Shown: positions 36,319 to 46,800 of the stretch, in pieces
Numbering within the stretch: position 1 is the first letter of the stretch
Layout: the number at the start of each line of letters is the position of its first letter
Assembly (NCBI GenBank): GCA_011947345.1
Contig: JAAVTG010000581.1
Coordinates: 620,001 to 684,000 of the forward strand
Length of the DNA: 64,000 nt
Reading direction: 5' to 3'
Origin: Phytophthora quininea
Taxonomy: Eukaryota > Oomycota > Peronosporomycetes > Peronosporales > Peronosporaceae
The notes under the pieces: model-generated
Databases searched by the model: none
Told to the model about the DNA's origin: nothing
What the model saw: the letters and a program-made list of their open reading frames with translations, nothing else
Position numbers and translations under genes: made by a program

Positions 36319-39300
36319 ATGGACGAAAATGGCAAGACCGAAGCAGGTGATGATGTTGCTGCACTCGATACAGTCGACCATGACAACCAAAGTTCAACTC
36401 TGAATGGCTCCGAAGGAACACCTTCTCTACACACTTCCTCTGCGACTGACATCCTCTCGCTACCTTCGCTACGTAAAAGCCAAGCTCGAATTGCACGACG
36501 TCACTCCACAGCACCAGGATTGGTGTATCCAATTGCAGATCCAGCACAGTCTCTGGTTCGTGTGAAAAGGTCCCGGAGACGCAGTATCTCGTCCCGAGTG
36601 TTAAAGCGGAACTCCAGCATTCTTGCGCGGCGTTCACTTCGAGACGTCTCAAGCAAAACAGTTGAAGAGGAAAGTAGCACCATTCCTGAAAAAGTGTGTC
36701 CAATACTCCCGAACTTCCAAGCGAGTCTCCGTACGATGAAATGATGGTTCGTTTCCAGATCCGACAACTACAACGTACACCTTCTACCATCTCAAATGAC
36801 CACCGCGCTACGGTTGCGTCCAGTCGAGGGTTGTTTGGTTCAACCCGTGGCGCAGTCGTCGATACCAATGAAGGAACCGGCCTGACAGCTCGACACCAGT
36901 TGCATCAAAGACTATCGTCTCGCAATGTTAGCGATTACGCCAACTCTACCAACGATGTTGGCTCTCGGACTGCTAGTTTTCGAGGAGATAGCATTTTCAC
37001 TGAAGCGCATCGACGGTTCGAAAGTGTCGCCAGTAGCGCTCAGCTCGACGAGCAATTTAATCTTGCGTTTGGGGATCTGGATGACCCAGCTGATTCTCGG
37101 ATACACTCTTGGCATCATCGGGTCATGCCGAAAGTACTCTTGTGGCAGCGAAAACTGTTCTGCCCGATCTCGCCGTACTCCCGCATTACTCGAGTTCGAT
37201 ATCTAGCTGTTTTGGTGGCCACCGTCACGTATGTGGTTTGGTTTCCGCTGGAACTCGCGTTTCCAATCCAGCATCAAATCTCCAACATCGATACTGTAGT
37301 GAGCATTATGTTGGGTGTTGATGTGGCGATCTCACTTCACACGGCTTATGTGACGAAAGAAGGAGCTCTCGTCGCTTCACATGGGCAAATCGCTTGGAAC
37401 TACGTGAAAACACGTTTCGTCTTGGATGTACTACTAGCCGTGCCGCTACTTATACGTGTCGAAAACGATAGTAAGACTGGACAATGGCCACAAGTTGTGC
37501 TGGATGGGCTAAGTGTCGAGCGACTCGCTTACGTGGCCCAATTCGCACGCATGGTGTGGCTGGTTCGCGTGAATCAAAGAGGCCGCACTAACATCTGGGC
37601 GTGGCTGCTTTACTCTCGATACTCGCACTTGCTTCGAATCGCTGGAACTGTGGTCATTTTGATCGCCATCGCTCACTATATCGGCTGCATCTGGACGCTG
37701 CTTCTAACGGAGGGTGACAAAGTTGTTGTCCCAAACATGCCGTGGCACGATCGATATTACGCAAGTTTCTATGCCGCACTGTTATTGCTTCAAGGTGAGG
37801 GGTGCCGCCGACACTGCTGCTCAAAATCTGTTTGCTTCGTTGTCGGCGCTCTTGGGCTCCATCGTACTAGCTGTGGTGTTCGGGCACGTCGCCATGTTGG
37901 TGTCTGATTTCAACGCAAACTTCACCAATTATCAGCGCAAAATGGAGGCCGTAATTGCAATGACTGCGAAACTCCAACTCCCAACATCTCTGCGCGAACG
38001 TGTCCACCAATACTACGAGCATCTGTGGCACGAATACGAGTGTCTAGACGGCGAGATTGTACAATTTTCCAAACAGCTCTCGCACACACTAGCGCTTGAG
38101 GTGGTGCTGTTTAAATACATGGAGCTGGTGATGCACATTCCATTCTGGACAGACTCGACTCCTGACTTCCAGAAACAGTTGATGTTGCGGCTTGATGTTC
38201 GAGTATACCTACCAGACGACTTTATCGTGCGGCAGGGCGAAGTCGACGACGAGTTTTACATGGTGAACCGTGGATACTGCGAGCTCAGTCGCGAAGGTCA
38301 CCGATTTGAGCGAGTCACCACAACGATGATGAGATCAGAGCACACGAGTAATAACGGTGGACTTGGAGCACGTCGACGCACTGCGACGCATGTTGCACAA
38401 ATGGATAGTGGTCACTGGCAAAGTGTCTACGAGCTGGACGCAGCGCAACGGCGATACTACAGCCGAGTCGCTCGAAAAGGTTCAAAATATCACGAGAGCT
38501 TGGTCACACGAGGCCAGGCATTCGGCGATCTCGCTCTTCTCATGAGTTATCAACGCGCGGCCAATGTTCGAGCCATCACCCACGTCGAAATGTGCGTGCT
38601 TTCCCGGGAGAGTTTCCAGACCGTGATTGCACGATATCCAGACGACCGGCATCACGTGGTGGTGGAAATGCTCACATCGTACATGCAGAGTTATGCGTTG
38701 GCTCAGTCGCGCTGTCCAATGTTGGAGCTCGTGCGGGATATCTACAGTCCCGAAAATATAGCAGAGGCGTGTGCTAAAGCTGGCGGTGTCCCTCCCTTGC
38801 TCCCTCCAACTTTTACAGCTCGGCAAGCAGCTGAACGAATTTACACGGCAATCAATGTCGAGATGGAAGATACGTCACTTAAATTTGGCGTTGGCGTCCA
38901 AGTCCGAGAACAATTGATCTCGTTGCGGGAGCGTCGGCGGCAAAAGAACAACAATAAAAAGCAGTCTGAGAAAGCAACTTCGACTGTCCCCACCGACGCT
39001 TCCTCGACGCCACAAAACAAGAATATTCAAAGCGGGTACCGGTCTGACAGTGGTTCTCGTTTCCAGAATGAAAGAAGTGATGCTTTACACGCAGCTTCTG
39101 AGGCGACATGCAACGTACCACATCCACCAAGCGTTAAAATTCCTCCGGATCATCAAACCCCATCACAAATTCCGCAACAATTAACCTGGCAAGCACGCCT
39201 GAAGCAAGTAGAAGAACGAGAGGTCGCGATTTTACGTATGGCCCAGGAATTGCACTGCAGCTTGAAAATACTCCAATCTCGACGATCTTGTCAAACAACT

Positions 39301-39950
39301 GCGAGAGGCCCAAGCCGAAAACGTTCTGTTGCTGGTGCTGATACGACAATTCAAACAGAATCACTGATGGCCCTTTCCTCTGGCAGCAATTCGGAGATCA
39401 ATCTCTCACTTGGAGAAAAAACATGTGGCTACTTGAACCATTCGTGGCCCCAGGAAATATTGAAACCCGTGATCGGAGTGTTTCTCCAAAGCAAGAAATT
39501 GAACGCCATCCGCGCCACTTGATGAAAGTTTCGACACCGATCACCATGGGACTTGAGTCCTCCAAACCACGGACAGGCCCATCCACACCTGGACACTCTC
39601 GACGTGGTATTTTCGAGCGCCGGAGAAGCCAGTCGCTACGATCGTTAGATCCTTCCTTCCATGGGCGAACGGCTGCAGCTTCAGCGGCTCCCAGCGAGTC
39701 CCAGCGACGAAAATTATTCCAGCGTACAGTTAGCCACAAGGTTCTGCAGCAAGCGCCAGCACCGCGTGCAAGTATCGGCTCTCTTCCAGCATCCGCGATC
39801 CCCAACGAGCCCTTGCGACGGAATTTTTTCCGGCGTACTCATAGTCAAAAATCGTTTTATAGAGCCTCCGACACGGTGACGACAGCTCCAGCTGCGAGAC
39901 AAGCATCGGTTCCAACGCCGACATCTTCCATCGGATGGCTGCTTTTGTGA
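36319..39950 (+). CDS. Channel D: single-domain CNBD channel with QGEG filter
   Basis: ATG 36319 (MDENGKTEAG). The basic, Ser-rich N-terminus has several RRxS/RRS motifs (RSRRRSISS, LKRNSS). The ESPYDEMMVRFQIRQL block is shared with channel C. The S1-S6 core spans about 37180-37950; S5 is YIGCIWTLLL, the filter LLLQGEG is at 37788-37802 and S6 is GSIVLAVVFGHVAML. The C-linker leads to a CNBD with DDFIVRQGEVDDEFYMVNRG and a PKA-like cassette FGDLALLMSYQRAANVRA. The post-CNBD conserved segment is AINVEMEDTSLKFG, followed by a long disordered tail with repeated RRxxFxR(R/T)xSxK elements. One-base repairs are needed at 36689-36693 (A5), 37799-37802 (G4) and 39416-39421 (A6), giving about 1,210 residues. 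Its whole-length similarity to channel C marks an inverted duplication. Confidence 0.83.
37788..37802 (+). other. Filter-position motif of channel D
   Basis: Encodes LQGEG after the pore helix (YAALLL). It places a glutamate where K+ channels have Tyr/Phe. A G4 run at its 3' edge carries the frame change. Confidence 0.7.
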
Positions 39951-40184
39951 CGGATACGAGCTCCACATCACAAAAGCAATCCCCCACCCGCTATGCAGAC
40001 GCGCTCTTCAACCAACGCTCCAAGCAGGGCAAAGACGACCTCCAAGAAAGCGACGCCACACTCGCGTAACCAACATAACAATAAAAAAATCCTACAGCAA
40101 AACAAAAACACATAAAATAAAGCTCTCTGCAAGCAGCGAGGTCCGTATATATTAACGGAACGATCATCCCGTCCACGGCCAGCC
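39951..40184. other. Convergent intergenic region
   Basis: 3' ends of channel D (+) and the methyltransferase gene (-) face each other across 234 bp. An A-rich tract (40065-40125, with AATAAAAAAA and AAATAAAG) could supply poly(A) signals. No gene seen. Confidence 0.5.
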
Positions 40185-40877
40185 TTACTCGGTCTTGACG
40201 CCCTTCTGGCACACGTAGATGTAGTGCACGGCGTTGGCGTCGGCCTCCGAGACCTGCACAGCACTCACCGTGGGCTTGGGCACCGTGTGCACCGTCACTT
40301 TCCACTGCAGCTCCTTGTTCTCGAGATAGCTGAGTCTGTTGTCAGGCACACCGTACGACACAATGAAATAGACCCCGTTAGGCTTGAGCACGCGGTGCAC
40401 CTCCTGGCACATCTTGGCCACGTTAGCGGTGGAGCCTTCTCCGCACAGGATCGAGTCCAGCGTGCCCTTGTCGACCACCGAGTCGTACGTCTCGTCGGCA
40501 AAGTCAAGCGAGCACATGTTCATCTTCTGCCACTGCAGCTGCTCCACGCGGTCCTCGTACTTGGCGGCCATCTGCTTGGTCACGATCTCGGACACGTCCA
40601 CGTTCATGAGCTTCTGGTAGCCGTCGTTCACCATCTCCTCCGACAGGCGCGAGTTGCCGGCGCCGGCCATCAGGATGGCGTCCGTCTTCTTGACGTACTG
40701 ATTTAGCAGCTCCTTGAGCCCGCCGTAGCGCTGGTACCAGTCGAACTGCTCCGAGTCCCTAACGATTATTGCATTAGTATAGTTTTCTGTTAGTAAAAAA
40801 GAGGTGGGGGAGGGGAAGGATGTCGCGTACTTGGTGTATCGCTCGTCCCAGTACGTGGCCTTGCCGTATTGCGCCAT
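40185..40877 (-). CDS. METTL13/EEF1AKMT4-like SAM-dependent methyltransferase
   Basis: Two exons, 40877-40831 and 40758-40185, encode 206 residues from ATG 40877. The intron (40830-40759, 72 nt, GTACGC...GTTAG) joins YWDERYTK to DSEQFDWYQRYGG, exactly the family's N-terminal signature. SAM-binding motif I is ILMAGAGNSRLSE. The acidic motif follows (NVDVSEIVTKQM), then the hallmark VVDKGTLDSIL and VHRVLKPNGVYFIVSYG. Human relatives methylate elongation factor eEF1A; substrate specificity here is inferred only from the family. The intron keeps the frame open if retained. Confidence 0.88.
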   Translation of the reverse strand: MAQYGKATYWDERYTKYATSFPSPTSFLLTENYTNAIIVRDSEQFDWYQRYGGLKELLNQYVKKTDAILMAGAGNSRLSEEMVNDGYQKLMNVDVSEIVTKQMAAKYEDRVEQLQWQKMNMCSLDFADETYDSVVDKGTLDSILCGEGSTANVAKMCQEVHRVLKPNGVYFIVSYGVPDNRLSYLENKELQWKVTVHTVPKPTVSAVQVSEADANAVHYIYVCQKGVKTE

Positions 40878-41025
40878 GGCTGTGAAGAAGGCGAGAGGTG
40901 CGTGGTGTGTAGCTTGTTGCTTCGGATGCGGAATGGGAAGTGGCGGATCGCAAAAGGGTGAAACCAACACGTTGTAAAATACAGGATGCGATTAAGTACG
41001 AAAGGAAACTCGAGTAAGAACCTAG

Positions 41026-43734
41026 TTATTGTACTGTGCACGCTTGGCTGGCGACTCGATTCCGTGCCAATTGGTCGTTGTCACTGCCATTCATGTTGCT
41101 GGCACTTCGAGCGGATGGCAAACGCTCACCAGTTCGAATTGGCGTAAAGTTGACTTGGAAAATGGCACTCACTGGACGATGGTCCGAGGAGCGAAAGTCG
41201 GTTTGGCTACGATAGTTCAGTAGCTCAATGTCGTAAGTCTTTTCATTCGACAAGTACAGAACACGATCAGTCCAAGACGGGATGCGTTGCTTCGAAGACG
41301 AGTCGTAGACGTCGCTGCGTTTGTCGAATTTGTACGTGGGTCGGAAGTGCAAAGGACCTTCCTGGAAGTGAGGGAACACATGGCCCGCTTGCATCTCTCG
41401 GCGCAGCTGGTCGTTGGCGTACAGAACTGCGTGTTGGTTCCGCAGCAATAGTAAATCCACCATGCGTCGAGTGCCGCTGATTCGGTAGTTGAGGTCGCCA
41501 TACCAAAAACTCGGTCGAACCGCTCGCTGATGGTGCGCTTTGACTCTGCTGAAGCACCTCCAATTGTTGGAATGGAGAAGCGATTAGCGGTAGTACGTCC
41601 GAGTCCGGTCAAACTGGGGTTGGCGACATCGACTGGCATGGGTACTACAGACCGTGGGCTGGCCGGAATGCTTGTGGGGGACAGCTTGAGCTCGTGGTTG
41701 ATGCGGTGGAAGTTCTCGTTGCGTCTCGACACGTTGCGTTGGTGGGCTTCAAAATGGCAGTTGACAAACGCGAAACTCGTAGCGCCAACGGTGAACGCAA
41801 TGCCTACACCTCCTTTATTGCCAAGTTGGTTGCCGAGTCCCGTAGCCACTGCATCGGACTGAATATTGCCCAGCAGTGGCAGAACACTCGCGTGCACAAA
41901 CACAATATTGTGAATAGCCGTAAGTGCATGGGAAGTCACAAGAACGTAGTCGTCCCCCATTGCGCTTTTCAACTGGTCCTCCCACGACTTTTTAGATGTG
42001 AAGACGACGCTCTTTGCGATGGAATTGACGCATTCCTCACTGCCGATCGCCACGATGTGGTACTTGTTCAACCTGATCCATAGACGCAAATCATCCGTCG
42101 GCTTTTTGGCATGCATGTTCCAAGTCCCACAAAAGACTCGTAGCTGGCCGTGTGAAAGGAATCGCGCGTGTCACCTTGTCACCAAGTGCTGTGGCATTTT
42201 CATTGAGCTCCTGCCAATCGTCTAGAGCCTCCAAGTCAATCTGGGCTGGCCATTCGCCAACTTCCTCCGGGTCATTACAAGCTGCAATTTCCTCTTGATG
42301 CAGAGTATTTCTAGGCGAGTTCGCCCCAGCAAAATCGCCACGAAGCTGCGCCCTTTTTCGTCTTCGTCGCCGTCTCTCTCGGTCGGTAATCGGCATACTC
42401 TTTCGTACGAGTAAACCACGAGCTCGGCTCTGAATTTTGCAGCAAGCTTCGTGTTGCAATTCCAGCAGTGCTTCATCCCTTAGCTCTTGGTCTAATTCGG
42501 CTTGGCGCTGATGAGCAATAGCTCTGCCATTGCCACCACGAACCCTTGCCTGAATTCGTGTTGCCATGAAATGATGCAACTCACCGTACTCGATTTCTTG
42601 TCGGAACATCTTTAACAATGCAGATGACGGTCCAATTTTGCCTAAAGGGTTATCGATGGATCCAGCTGAACGACTGCTGCACCGATGGCTCCGCACCGAT
42701 CCACGCTCAGTCCTACTGGTCCTCGCTTTACGCTTTGAGCGCCGATGGCTTTGACGATTTGTGTCAATTTCGGACTCTGATGATGAATTTGAGCTCGGAC
42801 TTGAGCACGAACACGAGCACGAACATGAAGAAGTAGACGAAACTGAAACACTAGACTCGCACGAGCACGACGATGAACACGACGCCGACGTTGGGGAGTC
42901 ATTAGGCCGCGGAAGTAAGCCGTCCGTTCTTTGAGGGAGCAACAATGGAGGTATCATCGGCTGACTCTTCTCAAGTTGAACTTGTTCGTCTGTTGCCGTG
43001 TTAGTTGGAGCTACCTCCGACTTCCCACTTGTGAGCTCCGAAGCACTGGTCGGCAAATCTATGACTTCTGGTGTCTCCGCTGGCGTAGACGTCGGTGCAA
43101 TCATTTCTTCGGCATGAACTCGTGGGGATTGTCGAAACATCGTTTTACACTTCTTGTATCTCTTTTTCAACGCCTTTTGAATCGTCAAAGCAGCAGAATC
43201 TACCTGGCTGGTATGCTGGGATGGCGACTTCTGCACGATCTCTACTGTAGCGGGATAGTGGCTTTCTTCCAACGTCGCCTCAGCATTTTCCACTTCTTGT
43301 GTATGTTCACGGCGAACATCCGAACGGTCTTCACCAATAGTAGTTACCACGGTGTTAGTCTCAAACGCCTTCTCCTTTTCAACGCTCTCAGTTGGAGCAG
43401 CAGACTGCTCGATCGACGGTGTGGTCGATGCCACTGCTGCAATATCTTCTTTGAGCATGCGCTGTATTTCAGCTTTTTGTTTCTTTTCTTCAAGGCGTCG
43501 TTGCTTTTCTTCGGCTCTTTGCTTTGCATGTGCCCGCCGTTCAGCCTTCTTCTTGCGAAGTAGCTCTCTCTGTCTCTGCGCTTTGGCATCTTCCATTGAC
43601 CGTGCCGAATCGGATCGGGTAGGAGATGAAGACCCGTGCACAGGAGACCCGCTTTCATCGTGAGGTTGGTTGTCGTTCAGAGGATCTGGCAAGTCGACCT
43701 CAACGCCGACGCGGTTGTGTCCCCGACGAGGCAT
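41026..43734 (-). CDS. IQ-motif protein fused to an inositol-polyphosphate 5-phosphatase
   Basis: ATG 43734 (MPRRGHNRVG). The N-terminal half has a charged coiled coil (about residues 45-90), three IQ motifs (LTIQKALKKRYKK, TRIQARVRGGNGR, CKIQSRARGLLVRK) expected to bind calmodulin, and a Cys/Ser-rich run near residue 290. The C-terminal half is a 5-phosphatase catalytic domain with GTWNMHAKKP, GNKGGVGIAF, VNCHFEAHQRN, GDLNYRI, PSWTDRVLYL and SSDHRPVSAIF. It would remove the 5-phosphate from phosphoinositides or soluble inositol phosphates, possibly under Ca2+/calmodulin control (inference). The frame breaks at 41505-41509 (A5, inside the FWYGDLNYRI motif, repaired by one base) and near 42150 at the IQ/phosphatase junction (two bases needed). 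Predicted length is about 900 residues. Confidence 0.85.
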
Positions 43735-43896
43735 TCCTACTTGTATCGAAGCGCCTAGTCATGGAAATCCCTAACTATAGCCAACGGTTAGCTAGAGCGA
43801 CGAAGGCAAGAGAAGCAGTGTCAAGAATTACACGTTGATACGATAAAAAAACAATATGCAGAGCGACAAACACACCCAAGCTCACCCTCGTTGTGC

Positions 43897-46800
43897 TTAC
43901 CCCTTGAGTGCGATGATCGCCACGTTGATGAACGGCGCCAGGAAGTAAACAACGACCATGAACAGGACGCAGCAGAAGCAGCACATGAGGCGGTTGCAAA
44001 TCGAAGGACCCAGCAAGTCGTTGAGGACCTTGAACGGGTTGAGTGAGAACGAGAGTCGCCCAGCAGGTGGTGGCAAGTACGGCGAGTTGTTTGGAGCCGA
44101 ACGGCCTTGGCCCACCGGGTTCCGCAATGCCGTTTCCGCAGGCACCAACTCGAGCGATACGCACACCTCGCCCATGAAGTTGCGCGTGTTGGTTTTGTGG
44201 TCGAGACTCTCCAACTTGAGCCACTTCGAGTCGGACGGGTCGTCGTCATCCCAAAGCCCCGTGGCTTCCCGGATCTTCTTGACCGCTGCGTCGTCGTCCG
44301 AGGAAGCTTTCTTCTTTTCTTTCTCGTCTCCTCGTCGTCCTCGAACACCTGGAGGTTCGATTTCAGTTTGTACGCCTGGCGGAAGAAAGGTCCAAGGTCG
44401 AGCATGTGCTCGCCAATCGCATCATTCGCGGAGAGCACATCCTTATCCCAGCCTTGGATGTGGAAGTATGGGGTCTTCGTGTTGGTTTGTTTGTGGCCCA
44501 ATGTGATGGGGAACTTCATGCGCCAGTTGAAGGATCCTTTGCCCTTCTTCGCTCGCCAGTGGATGTCAGTCTCCTGGAAGTCCGAACCTTCCATCCAGCA
44601 GCGGAAGAACAGATCGTTCATGTCCTCCAACGTGTCAAAGGACGGCACATTGCGAGCTTTCCAAACCACGACGCGGAGTTCCATGTCCACCGGTGGCGGC
44701 AGGGAGATGTCAATCGGAGGGTAATCATGCGCTTGGGCGGGACTTAAAATATCGATCCACAGTTTAACTGTTCCCATAGGAGCTCTAGAGGTCGGGATGT
44801 TGAGGGTCCGCGTCTCAAGGGGCTTCAAGCACAACCGATTCGACGTCTCGTACATCTTGCCCATGGCTTGCCATCGCTTGTCAAACAGTCGGTCCTCAAG
44901 ATCAATCGTCGTCTTGCCAATCAGGTCGTCGCCGCCAATCAGGTCGTGGTCCATCGCTTCGATGGTCAGAATACTGGCGCCGGGGAGCTTCGCGTTGATG
45001 ACGAACATCTTGTAGAAGTCTGGGTCCGTCGTATCCTCAATGTAGTTCTTTCGGTCACTGATCTTTTTATTGCCGAGCGTCAAGCGCAGATAAGGATCGG
45101 ACTTACCGGGGCGTCCATTCAAACCGATATCCATCGGAGCAAAGCCAACTCCGTCCAAGACGTAGACCCTAACTTCGTACGGGAGTGACTGCAGCAGAGT
45201 GTCGAAGTCTAACAAGGGCTTCTCATCTTCACGCTCAATGACGCGAATCAAACCCTTAAAGCAGCCAGCCATTTTGTACATACCTACGTCGTCGCCAACC
45301 CCACGCGACTTCTTCGCGAACGGATTGATCGAGTTCAACAGGGAGGACTTCTTCTTCTTCTGACCAATATGCAGGCCATACTTCTCGAATGGCGTCGTCT
45401 TCAGCTGCGATTCCAAGTCGTCATCCAGCAGTTCGCGGTGTTTCAGGTACTTCTTTGATTCTTCGTCCTCTTCACCAGCGAGAGTCGACCGACGCGACGA
45501 AGCATCGTCAAAGTTTCCGTTCGGATCGAAGTCCACGCCCATGCTCTTCAGGGCTCCGAAAACGCCAGCGCCATTGTCAACAGACTCGGCGGTAGGGAGG
45601 TTTTTACTAGAGACTTGGCCTAGCAGCGGTGCGTCCTCGCCCCATTCATCGGCAGACTCCAACTCGATCTCAGCAAACGTATCATGCTGCGGCGGTTTGT
45701 AGTGCTTTGACCATGGGATCTTGGTGCTCATTTCAATGGACGCTGAGCCGACAATGGGGGTCTGGAATCCTCCGAGACGAGTGTCCTTGACGATGATGTT
45801 TAGACGAGGAGCAAAGTGGGCGTTCTCCGGTAGCTCCACCTCCTTCACAATGCGTTGAAGGAAGTTGGGGTTGCTTCCCGACGGACGCTTTGACTTGTCG
45901 GTGATCATTTCCTGAGACGCATGGTCCTTGCCACCAAGGATGAACTCGATGTACGGCAACTGAATGGGCAAGAACTGATACGGTTCCATGTTACGGAGGC
46001 CCAGCACGGTGATTTCCAAGAAGGCCTTGCGGTTTCGAGGCAGAATGGGTAAGGATCGGGGCACCTTTTCATCGGGGAATGTCTTGCGGATCAGCTCGAG
46101 CGATGCCAGGATCTCACCTTCGCAATCTCCGGGTTCCTGGAAAGAATCGGGTTCCATTTAGGGTCCGGAAGAGTGAACGAGTGGTCGTTGGCTAGCTGCT
46201 CCGACGTTCTAATGTGCGCGTCCGAAAGGTTAAGCGCCGCCAATCCAACGAAGTCGTTGGTGTCGAAGTCGTCGTAATCCATGACACGCAGCATCACTTG
46301 AGGGGCATACTTCAGCTCTGGCAAGTTGACATCGAAGTAAATGGTTTCGTACCACAATGGATCCCTCGTCTTTTCTTCCGCGACGTCTGTTTCTCCTTTT
46401 CTCCCATGCATCGAATAATCAGGAACGGGTCCAACAACCCGTTCGAATCGGCGGGAGGTAGACGTCGACCCTGATAGATGTGCACACGGAGCTGGTACGG
46501 GATGCGTTTGTTCACAGCATCAAGGTCTGAGCGATCCCAAAGCGATTTCATCGCCATCTCTTCCGTTCCAAAGCCCATGCGGATTAGCACATTACCTGGG
46601 AACGTCTCATCTTCCAAGGCGTCGATGGCTTGGTCTTCTTTCATCGAAATCCACTTGACAGAGCCGTCGAAGCCATCCTCGATCAGCTCCTTTGCTGTGA
46701 ACCGTCGGAAGCAAACAGCCTTGCGTGTGTCGCCATCGCCCCTGCACAAATATAAGAAGATATCAGGCACTTGCGAGAGATCTTCAGGCAGCAACATCTT

